A DNA stretch of 64,000 bases, taken from Pseudomonas knackmussii B13 (GTDB taxonomy: Bacteria; Pseudomonadota; Gammaproteobacteria; Pseudomonadales; Pseudomonadaceae). The stretch covers positions 124,001 to 188,000 of the forward strand of contig NZ_HG322950.1 in NCBI RefSeq assembly GCF_000689415.1, given 5' to 3'. This document shows, piece after piece, positions 8,925-16,135 of this stretch. The notes beneath the pieces were generated by a model that worked only from the letters and a program-made list of their open reading frames with translations, had not been told where the DNA came from and searched no databases. The number at the start of each line of letters is the position of its first letter. Within the stretch, counting starts at the first letter, position 1. A program made the translations under genes and the position numbers.

Positions 8925-9072
8925 AAAGGGCGCACATCATCGAGACATGCGCCCTGGAGGAAAGGGTCAGTCGCTGCAGCCAGGTATGCGCGGGGGGAGA
9001 GTTGGCAAGCGGCGGGTGTGCCGGGTGCCAGACGATGGGAGTTGTACAGCCCACCGTTGCTGCAGCGACTTG
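8925..9072 (-). ncRNA. Candidate structured RNA with minus-strand terminator
   Basis: No gene is recognisable between the quinone reductase and the LysR gene. On the minus strand the stretch ends in an intrinsic-terminator shape: GGGCGCATG, a 10-base loop, GTGCGCCC and TTTTT (plus coordinates about 8925-8951). Upstream on that strand lies a perfect 12-base inverted repeat, AGTCGCTGCAGC at 8969-8980 and GCTGCAGCGACT at 9059-9070. A TATAGT -10-like hexamer occurs at 9084-9079. Together these suggest a short minus-strand transcript divergent from the LysR gene. The promoter is weak by eye and no homologous RNA is recognised. Confidence 0.3.
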
Positions 9073-9093
9073 GTTGCCACTATACGTGGCAAC
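9073..9093 (+). promoter_or_regulatory. LysR-type operator upstream of LysR gene
   Basis: Perfect palindrome GTTGCCAC-TATAC-GTGGCAAC (8-base arms, 5-base centre), of the T-N11-A layout bound by LysR regulators. It lies 53 bases before the GTG start, with TATACT at 9113-9118 as a possible -10. Autoregulation is inferred. Confidence 0.6.
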
Positions 9094-9146
9094 GGTTGTA
9101 GGAAAATGTCCCTATACTGCGATTCAGTTTTGCGGATGGGGCAACA

Positions 9147-10082
9147 GTGGACACTCTACATGCGATGCGGGTCTTCACCCGCGTGGTCGATTCCGGCAGC
9201 TTCACCGCCGCTGCGAATGCCCTGGGGCTTTCCACGGCCCAGGTGTCGCGGGTGGTTTCGGATCTCGAAGGCCACCTGCAGGCGCGCCTGCTGCACCGCA
9301 CCACCCGGCGCCTGGCGCTGACCGAGACCGGCGGGCGCTACCTGCAGCGCTGCCGCGAGATCCTCCTCGACGTGGATGAAGCCGAGGCCGAAGCCAACGG
9401 CGCGCACCTGCGTCCGCGGGGCCGTCTGCGCGTGCATTCGCTCACCGGCCTGGGCCAGCAGCACCTGATTCCGCTGATCTCGCGCTACGGCGAGCAGCAT
9501 CCGGAGGTCTACATCGAGCTGACCCTGGCCCAGCGCCAGCCGGACATCCTCGAGGACGGCCAGGACGTGGTCATCACCCGCGACCGCGAGCTGCCCGACT
9601 CCGAATATGTCGCCCAGACACTCGGCACCATCTACAGCGTGCTTTGCGCCAGCCCTGGCTATCTCGCCCGGCATGGTACGCCGCGCGCTGTCGAAGACCT
9701 TCGCGAGCACCGCTGCCTGCGCTTGCAGGACCCGACCTTTCCGGAAGGCTGGGCTTTCGACGAGAACAACGAGGGTAGCGTGATCCGCCCGCGCGACACC
9801 TTCATGGTCAACGTCGCCGAAGCCCTCGCCGGCGCTGCCCGCGCCAATATGGGCATCTGCCTGCTGCCCAGCTACGTGGCTGCTCCGGCGTTGCGCCAGG
9901 GCGAACTGGTGCGGGTACTGCCCGAACATCGCCTGCACGTGCGGCAGATCTTCGCGCTCTATCCGTCGCGGCGATTCCTCGACGCGAAGATTCGGACCTG
10001 GGTCGAGTTCCTCAAGGAGGAATTGCCCAGCGCTTTCGATGCCGACGAGCGCGTGCTTAACGACGCGAAACACTGGGCTTGA
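9147..10082 (+). CDS. LysR-family transcriptional regulator
   Basis: 311 residues. The N-terminal winged helix-turn-helix (VVDSGSFTAAANALGLSTAQ, residues about 12-31) is followed by an LTTR substrate-binding domain in the CrgA-like subgroup style (RLRVHSLTGLGQQHL, then DVVITRDRELPDSEYVAQTLG). The GTG at 9147 gives the canonical MDTLHAMRVF start. It is transcribed in the same direction as the aru-type cluster but separated from it by 374 bases of repeats and structured sequence. Its target is not evident; a 21-base palindrome upstream may be its own operator. Confidence 0.9.
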   Translation: MDTLHAMRVFTRVVDSGSFTAAANALGLSTAQVSRVVSDLEGHLQARLLHRTTRRLALTETGGRYLQRCREILLDVDEAEAEANGAHLRPRGRLRVHSLTGLGQQHLIPLISRYGEQHPEVYIELTLAQRQPDILEDGQDVVITRDRELPDSEYVAQTLGTIYSVLCASPGYLARHGTPRAVEDLREHRCLRLQDPTFPEGWAFDENNEGSVIRPRDTFMVNVAEALAGAARANMGICLLPSYVAAPALRQGELVRVLPEHRLHVRQIFALYPSRRFLDAKIRTWVEFLKEELPSAFDADERVLNDAKHWA

Positions 10083-10150
10083 ACGATTGTTGCTCAATAG
10101 GCAATGGTCTATTGGTTAGCTTGCTATTTTTCTGGCTGTCACGGAGTCGT

Positions 10151-10192
10151 AACCTTTGTCTCGCCCCCAACGAGCGGGGCCAATCAAAGGTT
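10151..10192 (+). promoter_or_regulatory. Leader hairpin before small secreted protein gene
   Basis: AACCTTTG (10151-10158) pairs exactly with CAAAGGTT (10185-10192). Inside, GCCCC (10163-10167) pairs with GGGGC (10176-10180) across a symmetric 4/4 internal loop. The structure ends 8 bases before the start codon, where a ribosome-binding site would be expected and none is seen. It could control translation or mRNA stability. Confidence 0.5.
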
Positions 10193-10200
10193 CGAAAATC

Positions 10201-10401
10201 ATGTCCCGTAAACTTGTTGTTGCTGCCCTGCTGTCCGTTTGTTCGCTGTCCTTCGTGCAACTGAGCTTTGCCGAAGAGTCCCGACTGATGACCGACAAGA
10301 TGGTCAAAGCCAACGAGGCCGCCATCGCCGCTTCCAAGCAAGCAGGCGACGCCGAGCGGACCGCCGGCCAGGCCGCCGCCAAGTCCCACACCGATTCCTG
10401 A
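10201..10401 (+). CDS. Small secreted protein of unknown function
   Basis: 66 residues starting MSRKLVVAALLSVCSLSF, a clear Sec signal peptide with probable cleavage after LSFA (about residue 24). The mature part is about 42 residues, short, hydrophilic and alanine-rich (AAIAASKQAGDAERTAGQAAAK), likely a single helix, with no cysteines. No lipobox is seen. It is monocistronic, with a structured leader and an intrinsic terminator downstream. The signal sequence, codon usage and flanking signals support a real gene. I do not recognise the family. Confidence 0.7.
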   Translation: MSRKLVVAALLSVCSLSFVQLSFAEESRLMTDKMVKANEAAIAASKQAGDAERTAGQAAAKSHTDS

Positions 10402-10456
10402 TCGGCGTACTTTCCCCCGGGAAGGCCGGTGCGTGAGCCGGAATTCCCAATGCCTT

Positions 10457-10485
10457 GCGCCCCGTACGAAACGCGGCGCTTTTTT
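10457..10485 (+). terminator. Intrinsic terminator
   Basis: GCGCC, 13-base loop, GGCGC, then six T. Preceded at 10419-10448 by a second hairpin (GGGAA..CCGG / CCGG..TTCCC). It ends the small secreted protein transcript. Confidence 0.65.
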
Positions 10486-10545
10486 ATTCGGCAGTCGGCG
10501 AATGACTTTTACACAAAATGAAAAGGTCTTTCGCCAGAACCGGCA

Positions 10546-10574
10546 TTGATGCGAAATAGATAGGTCAATAAACT
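10546..10574 (+). promoter_or_regulatory. Sigma-70-type promoter of candidate small RNA
   Basis: TTGATG (10546-10551), 17-base spacer, TAAACT (10569-10574). Spacing is ideal. No coding start follows before the terminator at 10712-10741. Confidence 0.45.
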
Positions 10575-10580
10575 TGCCCA

Positions 10581-10741
10581 TATTCGCCGGCCTGTTCCCT
10601 CTTCTTGCGTGACGGCCCGCCGCAATTCTCGCCACCCGGCGAGCGCCCGCAAGCATCACAGGGCACGACTTCCTGACGCCGATTTCAGATTGCTCCAATC
10701 GACGTCTCCTCAAGGCCGCTGACTTCAGCGGCCTTTTTTTT
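10581..10741 (+). ncRNA. Candidate small RNA of about 160 nt
   Basis: Non-coding by eye. It begins about 7 bases after a TTGATG-N17-TAAACT promoter and ends in a strong intrinsic terminator. Inside, CTTGCG (10604-10609) pairs with CGCAAG (10648-10653), enclosing a tetraloop hairpin CTCGCC-ACCC-GGCGAG (10628-10643). A terminator with no gene in front of it, together with a well-spaced promoter and nested hairpins, is the usual signature of a trans-acting small RNA. No known RNA family was recognised. Confidence 0.45.
10712..10741 (+). terminator. Intrinsic terminator
   Basis: AAGGCCGCTGA / TCAGCGGCCTT stem followed by an unbroken T-run at 10734-10741. It is very strong by eye. It closes the candidate small RNA and insulates the RpiR operon. 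Confidence 0.8.
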
Positions 10742-10841
10742 GGTCGTGCGGCGGCCGATCTGCCATTCATCGCCCACTCCAGAAGCAGAGATTCCCTGTA
10801 GATAACCATTCCAGAGCCCTCGGAGGCTGTTGGCCCGGAAA

Positions 10842-10896
10842 TGTAGTGAAGTAAACATAAAAATAGATATTGCCGTTATCTGAAATTTTCACTACA
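10842..10896 (+). promoter_or_regulatory. Probable RpiR operator pair
   Basis: TGTAGTGAA (10842-10850) is exactly inverted as TTCACTACA (10888-10896), 30 bases before the rpiR-like start codon. Each arm sits in a half-degenerate palindrome (TGTAGTGAAGTAAACATA; TCTGAAATTTTCACTACA). The motif resembles HexR/RpiR-family sites of the TGTAGT..ACTACA form, as at 53970-53984. AT-rich promoter sequence lies between the arms. Confidence 0.6.
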
Positions 10897-10925
10897 AAAC
10901 ATCCACAACATCCAAGGAAGCTGCC

Positions 10926-11783
10926 ATGCCCAGCCTCAAAGATCGCCTCGCTTCGCCGGAAGTCGTCCTGACCCCGGCCGAACGCAAGGTCCTGCGTGCT
11001 CTCCTCGACGATTACCCGCGCCTGGGCCTCGGCCCGATGGCGCGCCTGGCCCGGCAGGCCGGAGTCAGCGATCCGACCATCCTGCGGCTGGTGAAGAAGC
11101 TCGGCTTCGGCGGCTACGCCGATTTCCAGGAAACCCTGCTCAGCGACGTCGACGATCGCCTGCGCTCGCCGAGCACCTTGCTTGCCGAACGCCGCGAGCG
11201 CATGGAGGACGCCGACGCCTGGTCAGGCTACCTGGCTAACACACGCGACAACCTGCAGCACACCCTTGGCCTGACCCAGGCTGATGACATCCGCTTGCTG
11301 TGCGACTGGCTGCTCGACCCGCGCTTTCGCGTGTTCTGCCACGGCGGCCGCTTCAGTCGCTTCCTCGCCGGCTACCTGGTCACCCACCTGCGGCTGCTGC
11401 GCGGTGGGTGCCTGTGGCTGGACGACGGCATGGCGCTGCCCGACCTGCTGCACGACATGGATCGCCAGTCGCTGCTGGTGCTGTTCGACTACCGGCGTTA
11501 CCAGGCCCAGGCCCTGCTCGTTGCGCAGACCGCCAAGGCGCGTGGCGCTCGCGTGGTGCTGTTCACCGATATCTACGCCTCGCCACTGCGCGAACTGGCC
11601 GACCTGATCGTCAGCGCGCCGGTGGAGTCGAGCTCGCCGTTCGACTCCCTGGTCCCCGCCATGGCACAGGTCGAAGCGCTGGTCGCCAGCCTGGTGGCGC
11701 GCAGCGACAACCAACTGGATGAACGCCTGGAGGTCATCGACCAGTTGCGTTCCGCCTTCAACACCCATCTGCTCGAGGAGTGA
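10926..11783 (+). CDS. RpiR/MurR-family transcriptional regulator
   Basis: 285 residues. The N-terminal HTH_6 domain (LTPAERKVLRALLDDYPRLGLGPMARLARQAGVSDPTILRLVKKLGF in outline, residues about 15-60) is followed by a SIS domain (about 120-255) that would bind a phosphosugar or other ligand. It is the first gene of a five-gene rightward cassette, and an inverted repeat typical of its family lies upstream, so it probably controls its own operon. The ATG at 10926 is preceded by AAGGAAG. I recall the same gene order in PAO1 (around PA5506-PA5510). Confidence 0.88.
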   Translation: MPSLKDRLASPEVVLTPAERKVLRALLDDYPRLGLGPMARLARQAGVSDPTILRLVKKLGFGGYADFQETLLSDVDDRLRSPSTLLAERRERMEDADAWSGYLANTRDNLQHTLGLTQADDIRLLCDWLLDPRFRVFCHGGRFSRFLAGYLVTHLRLLRGGCLWLDDGMALPDLLHDMDRQSLLVLFDYRRYQAQALLVAQTAKARGARVVLFTDIYASPLRELADLIVSAPVESSSPFDSLVPAMAQVEALVASLVARSDNQLDERLEVIDQLRSAFNTHLLEE

Positions 11784-11785
11784 TC

Positions 11786-12427
11786 ATGTTCAGCCTGCCC
11801 CACGCGTCTCCGCGCGATTTGCCCTATCGCCGGGGCGAGACCGCGATCCTGTTCGTCGACATGCAGAACGCCTGGGTCGTGCCCGGCCGCGATGCACACG
11901 TCGATCCTGACAAGGCGCGTTACTTCTACGATCGCGTGCAACGCCAGGTGATTCCCAACCAGCAACGCCTGCTGGCGGCCATGCGCGAGGCAGGGCAGGA
12001 CGTGCTGCACACCATCATCGAGAGCCTCACCGCCGACGGTCGCGACCGCTCCCTCGATCACAAGCTGTCGGACATGCACCTGCCCAAGGGGCATCCGGAT
12101 GCCCAGGTGATAGACGCGCTGGCGCCGACGGAGAACGAGATCGTGCTGCCCAAGACCTCCTCCGGTGTCTTCAACTCCACCGCCATCGACTATGTGCTGC
12201 GCAACCTGGGGGTGCGCCACCTGATCGTCTGCGGCGTGGTCACCGACCAGTGCGTGGACATGGCCGTGCGCGACGCCGCCGACCGCGGCTACCTCGTAAC
12301 CCTGGTCGAGGACGCCTGCGCCACCCATACCGCCGAGCGCCACCAGGCCTGCCTGGAGGCCATCAAGGGTTACTGCTGGATCGCCGACACCGACACCGTG
12401 CTGGCGCGTATCGCCAGCCTCGACTGA
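11786..12427 (+). CDS. Isochorismatase-like cysteine hydrolase
   Basis: 213 residues. The family triad is visible: Asp25 (ILFVDMQNAW), Lys123 (LPKTSSGVF) and Cys156 (GVVTDQCVDMAVRDA). Relatives hydrolyse amides such as N-carbamoyl compounds, nicotinamide, ureidoacrylate or biuret. The ATG at 11786 is 2 bases after the regulator's stop with GAGGAG in front; GTG 11780 is a poorer alternative. Genes on either side suggest it removes an amide or carbamoyl group from an intermediate shared with the ligase and formylglutamate-type amidohydrolase; the substrate is unknown. Confidence 0.85.
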   Translation: MFSLPHASPRDLPYRRGETAILFVDMQNAWVVPGRDAHVDPDKARYFYDRVQRQVIPNQQRLLAAMREAGQDVLHTIIESLTADGRDRSLDHKLSDMHLPKGHPDAQVIDALAPTENEIVLPKTSSGVFNSTAIDYVLRNLGVRHLIVCGVVTDQCVDMAVRDAADRGYLVTLVEDACATHTAERHQACLEAIKGYCWIADTDTVLARIASLD

Positions 12428-12441
12428 CCGCGGAGCATGCC

Positions 12442-13773
12442 ATGAGTCATTCCACCGGGCCGCTGCCCCTGAGCAGCTTCGTAACCACCGACCTCGCCGG
12501 TATCACCCGCGGTCGATCATTGCCTACCTCGGCAGTCGCCGATCAACTGGCCAGTGGCTGCGGCTGGGTGCCGGCGAACAGCGCGCTGACCCCCCAGGAC
12601 ATCATTGCCGAAGACAATCCCTGGGGCAGTCATGGCGACTTGCGCCTGCTGCCCGATCCGCTCAGCCATCTGCGCGTGGAGCAGGGACCCGACCCGCTGG
12701 CGCCGGCGCTGGACTACTACCATGGCGATCTGGTGGAAACCGATGGCACGCCATGGCCGGTGTGCCCGCGCACCCTGCTGCGCGAGGAAATTGCCCGCTA
12801 CCGCGAACTTGGCCTTCAGGTCACGGCTGCCTTCGAACATGAATTCACCCTGCTGGGCCTGCCGCAGGCAACCGGGGGCGCCTTCTCGCTGCAGGCCCAG
12901 CGTGCCGCGGGTAACTTTCCCGGCTGGGTGCTGAGCGCGCTGGAACAGGCTGGGGCCGATCCCGAGATGTTCCTCCCGGAGTACGGTCGCTTGCAGTACG
13001 AGGTGACTTGCCGGCCGACCCAGGGTGTGGTCGCCGCTGATCGTGCGGTGAATGTCCGCGAGGTGACCCGCGAGATCGCCCGGCAGATGGGCCTGGGAAC
13101 CTGTTTCTCGCCGCTGCGTGCGCCGGGTGAGGTGACCAACGGCGTGCATCTGCACCTGAGCCTGCAGAGCCTCGACGGCACGCCTCGCTTCTACGACGCC
13201 GAGCAGCCGCACAACCTTTCGGAACTGGCCCGCCACTGGGCCGCCGGGGTGCTGCGTCACCTGCCGGCGCTGTGCGCGCTGACCGCACCGACAGCCGTCT
13301 CCTATCTGCGCCTGAAACCGCATCACTGGAGCGCCGCCTACGCCTGCCTGGGCCTGCGCAACCGCGAGGCGGCGCTGCGCATCTGTCCGGTGGTCAGCCT
13401 CGGCGGCAAGCCGCTGGCGCGGCAGTTCAACCTGGAATTCCGGCCGATGGACGCCACCGCCTCCCCACACCTGGCCATGGCCGCCGTGCTTATCGCCGGC
13501 CGCCTGGGGGTACAGGAGCGTTTGCCTCTGCACGCGGTGGCCGATGTCGATCCGGATTCGCTCGACGCCAGCGAGCGCGAGGCGCTGGGCATCCGGGCAT
13601 TGCCCGGGACCCTGGAGCAGGCCCTGCAACTGCTGCAGGACGATCATGCCCTGTGTGCGCAGCTGCCGCCTGCCCTGCTGCAGACCTACTTCGCGATGAA
13701 ACGCCAGGAGCTGGCGCTGACCCGTGACCTCACCGACGACCAGGTGTGCGATCGCTATGCCAGCCTCTACTGA
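12442..13773 (+). CDS. Glutamine-synthetase-like ligase (gamma-glutamyl-amine synthetase family)
   Basis: 443 residues, class I GS fold without the adenylylation loop length of GlnA. Metal/ATP residues are seen in TAAFEHEFTLLG, NGVHLHLSLQ and the C-terminal LEFRPMDATASPHLAMAA. The segment replacing the usual NSYKR region reads YLRLKPHHWSAAYACLGLRNREAALR. Such enzymes join glutamate or another acid to an amine using ATP. I recall the PAO1 counterpart as one of the PauA-type paralogues (PA5508), for which non-polyamine substrates have been suggested. The substrate here is open. Confidence 0.82.
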   Translation: MSHSTGPLPLSSFVTTDLAGITRGRSLPTSAVADQLASGCGWVPANSALTPQDIIAEDNPWGSHGDLRLLPDPLSHLRVEQGPDPLAPALDYYHGDLVETDGTPWPVCPRTLLREEIARYRELGLQVTAAFEHEFTLLGLPQATGGAFSLQAQRAAGNFPGWVLSALEQAGADPEMFLPEYGRLQYEVTCRPTQGVVAADRAVNVREVTREIARQMGLGTCFSPLRAPGEVTNGVHLHLSLQSLDGTPRFYDAEQPHNLSELARHWAAGVLRHLPALCALTAPTAVSYLRLKPHHWSAAYACLGLRNREAALRICPVVSLGGKPLARQFNLEFRPMDATASPHLAMAAVLIAGRLGVQERLPLHAVADVDPDSLDASEREALGIRALPGTLEQALQLLQDDHALCAQLPPALLQTYFAMKRQELALTRDLTDDQVCDRYASLY

Positions 13774-14500
13774 ACGCGGAATCTACCGCGACCCGCCCTT
13801 GCGCCTGATCAACCCCCAGGGGCGCAGTCCGGTGCTGCTGGTCTGCGAGCATGCCAGCCGGTACATCCCGGCGGAGCTTGAACAGCTTGGGCTGGATGAG
13901 GCGGCGTCCCGCGAGCATATCGCCTGGGACATAGGCGCCCTGGCGCTGGCCGAGACACTGGCCGAGCGCCTTGACGCGCCGCTGTTGGCTGCCGGCTACT
14001 CGCGCCTGCTGATCGACCTGAACCGTCCGCTGACGGCGCCCGACAGCATCCCCGAACACAGCGAGATCTATCCGATTCCGGGCAACCGGGGATTGTCCGA
14101 GGCCAACCGGATCGAGCGCCAGCGACAACTGTTCGAGCCTTTCCACCGGACCCTGGGCGAGCTCATCGACCAGCGCCTGGCGGACGGTCTGCCGCTGCGT
14201 CTGGTCGGCGTGCACAGCTTCACGCCGTGTTACCGCGGCGTGCAGCGACCCTGGGAGGCCGGCGTGCTGTTCGGCCGTGCCGAGCGCTACGCGCGGCGGA
14301 TCATCGAAGGGCTGCGCCGGGATGGCGGCGAGATCGGCGCCAACCAACCCTACGACATTGATCCGGCCGAGGACATGACGGTGCCGGTGCATGGTGACGA
14401 GCGCGGCATCGACGCCGTGCTGATCGAAATTCGCAACGATGGACTGCGCGATCCTTCCGGGGTCGCGGCCTGGGCCGAGCGTCTTTACCCCTGGCTCTGA
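13757..14500 (+). CDS. N-formylglutamate amidohydrolase family protein
   Basis: 247 residues of the FGase family (metal-dependent, HutG type). Conserved segments are LLVCEHASRYIPAEL, HIAWDIGALALAETLAERL, SRLLIDLNRPL and LVGVHSFTPCYRG, whose His/Glu/Asp residues bind the metal. The start ATG at 13757 lies 17 bases inside the preceding ligase gene, indicating translational coupling. The family deformylates or deacylates N-acyl amino acids; no other hut genes accompany it, so a role outside histidine degradation is likely. Confidence 0.85.
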   Translation: MPASTERGIYRDPPLRLINPQGRSPVLLVCEHASRYIPAELEQLGLDEAASREHIAWDIGALALAETLAERLDAPLLAAGYSRLLIDLNRPLTAPDSIPEHSEIYPIPGNRGLSEANRIERQRQLFEPFHRTLGELIDQRLADGLPLRLVGVHSFTPCYRGVQRPWEAGVLFGRAERYARRIIEGLRRDGGEIGANQPYDIDPAEDMTVPVHGDERGIDAVLIEIRNDGLRDPSGVAAWAERLYPWL

Positions 14501-14504
14501 GGGA

Positions 14505-14522
14505 GGGCCGGCGTGCCGGCCC
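14505..14522 (+). other. Intercistronic hairpin
   Basis: GGGCCGGC-GT-GCCGGCCC just after the amidohydrolase stop and about 80 bases before the permease start. No T-run. Probably an mRNA stability element. Confidence 0.5.
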
Positions 14523-14603
14523 GCATAGAACAACAAGAAACGCGCTGTCGTGCTCGCGGCGCCCCCGACAACGATAAAGCTGCCGTATCGAGAGGACCCC
14601 TCC

Positions 14604-15947
14604 ATGGCCATCGAACAGTTTGGCTACCAACAACAGCTCCGCCGCAGTCTTTCCCTCAGCGACCTGGTCATCTACGGGATGATCTTCATGATTCCCATCG
14701 CGCCATTCGGCGTGTACGGCTGGGTTCACGCCGATTCCCAGGGCATGGTGCCCATGGCCTACCTGGTGGGGATGCTGGCGATGCTCTTCACCGCCCTCAG
14801 CTATGGCGCCATGGCCCGCGCCTTCCCCATCGCCGGATCGGTCTACTCCTATGCCCAACGTGGCATACACCCGCATGTCGGCTTCATCGCGGGCTGGGTG
14901 TTGCTGCTCGACTACCTGATGATTCCACCCTTGCTCTACGTGTTCAGCGCGCTGGCGCTCAACCACCTGTATCCGCAGGTACCCAAGCTCGCCTGGATGC
15001 TCGGCTTCCTGGTCTCGGCGACACTGGTGAACCTGCGCGGCATCACTTTCGCCGCACGCTTCAACCTGCTGTTCCTGATCGCCGAGATGATCGTGCTGGG
15101 CATCTTCCTGGTGGTCGGCTACCACGCCCTGGAAGGCGGCATGGGCAATGGTCGACTGACCTTGGCGCCGCTCTACCAGCCGGAGCACTTCGATCTCGGC
15201 CTGGTGATGCGTGCGGTGTCCATCGCGGTCCTGTCTTTCCTTGGCTTCGACGCCATTTCCACCCTGGCCGAGGAGGTCAAGGGCGACCCGGCGCGACAGA
15301 TCGGCCGCGCCTCGCTGATCGCCCTGTTCGTCATGGGCGGCATCTTCGTCCTGCAGACCTGGTTGGCTACCGATCTGGCTGCCGGCATGACCTTCCAGTC
15401 GGCCGACACTGCCTTCTACGAGATCGCCGAGGCGGCTGGTGGCAAGTGGCTCTCCAGCCTGACTGCCGTGGCTACCGCGTTGGCTTGGGGCGTGACTGTG
15501 TCCATCACCTCGCAGGCCGCGGTCTCGCGCCTGCTCTACTCCATGGCCCGCGATGGACGCCTGCCGCGCCCCCTGGCCAAGGTCCACGAGCGCTACAAGA
15601 CCCCGCATGTCAGCCTGTACCTGGTAGCCGTTCTCTCCCTGGGCATCGGCATCGCGTTCCTGGATGCGCCGGACGTGCTCACGTCGCTGGTCAATTTCGG
15701 TGCGCTTACCGGCTTTTGCCTGCTGCATCTGGCAGTGATCAATCACTACTTCATCCGCCAGAAAAGCGGGAAGGTGGTGCGCCACCTGCTGTGCCCGCTG
15801 ATCGGACTGGTGATCATCGGCTACGTGCTACTGAGCATGAGCCCCGATGCCCAGTACCTCGGCCTGGCCTGGATTGCCGTTGGCCTGGTCTACCTGGCGG
15901 TGCTGCACAAGCGCGGCAAGGCCGGGGAGCTGGCGGCAGGGCTGTGA
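14604..15947 (+). CDS. APC-superfamily amino acid/amine permease
   Basis: 447 residues with about 12 hydrophobic segments. The first begins SDLVIYGMIFMIPIAPFG, typical of TM1 of amino acid-polyamine-organocation permeases, and FLGFDAISTLAEEVKGDP corresponds to TM6 and its following loop. The ATG at 14604 is preceded by GAGAGG. As the last gene of the RpiR cassette it probably imports the compound degraded by the upstream enzymes. The short cytoplasmic tail (HKRGKAGELAAGL) is normal. Confidence 0.9.
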   Translation: MAIEQFGYQQQLRRSLSLSDLVIYGMIFMIPIAPFGVYGWVHADSQGMVPMAYLVGMLAMLFTALSYGAMARAFPIAGSVYSYAQRGIHPHVGFIAGWVLLLDYLMIPPLLYVFSALALNHLYPQVPKLAWMLGFLVSATLVNLRGITFAARFNLLFLIAEMIVLGIFLVVGYHALEGGMGNGRLTLAPLYQPEHFDLGLVMRAVSIAVLSFLGFDAISTLAEEVKGDPARQIGRASLIALFVMGGIFVLQTWLATDLAAGMTFQSADTAFYEIAEAAGGKWLSSLTAVATALAWGVTVSITSQAAVSRLLYSMARDGRLPRPLAKVHERYKTPHVSLYLVAVLSLGIGIAFLDAPDVLTSLVNFGALTGFCLLHLAVINHYFIRQKSGKVVRHLLCPLIGLVIIGYVLLSMSPDAQYLGLAWIAVGLVYLAVLHKRGKAGELAAGL

Positions 15948-16000
15948 TCCGACTCTAGTTGAGCCTGATGGCGGCCCTGCCACCTCGGTGCGGGGTCGTT

Positions 16001-16102
16001 TGCGAGCGGGCCCGCTCCTACGTGGCTTCTGGGTCCCCGCGTTCGCGGGGATGACGCCGAAAAGCACGAAATTCAAGGCCGTCTCTCCCGCGAACGCGGG
16101 AG
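16001..16102. repeat. Cluster of three short palindromes
   Basis: GAGCGGGCCCGCTC at 16004-16017 (REP-like, with GCTCCTACG after it), TCCCCGCG-TT-CGCGGGGA at 16034-16051 and CTCCCGCG-AA-CGCGGGAG at 16085-16102. They lie between the convergent permease and response-regulator genes and may end transcription from both sides. Nothing coding is seen in 15948-16135. Confidence 0.75.
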
Positions 16103-16135
16103 CCCAAAAGACAGTTGCTCCTACGGCAGCAGCTG

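Noticed and set aside
10095..10114. Inverted repeat CAATAG / CTATTG as a terminator of the LysR gene
   Set aside because: Only six weak base pairs and no T-run; it could equally be an operator. Too short to annotate.
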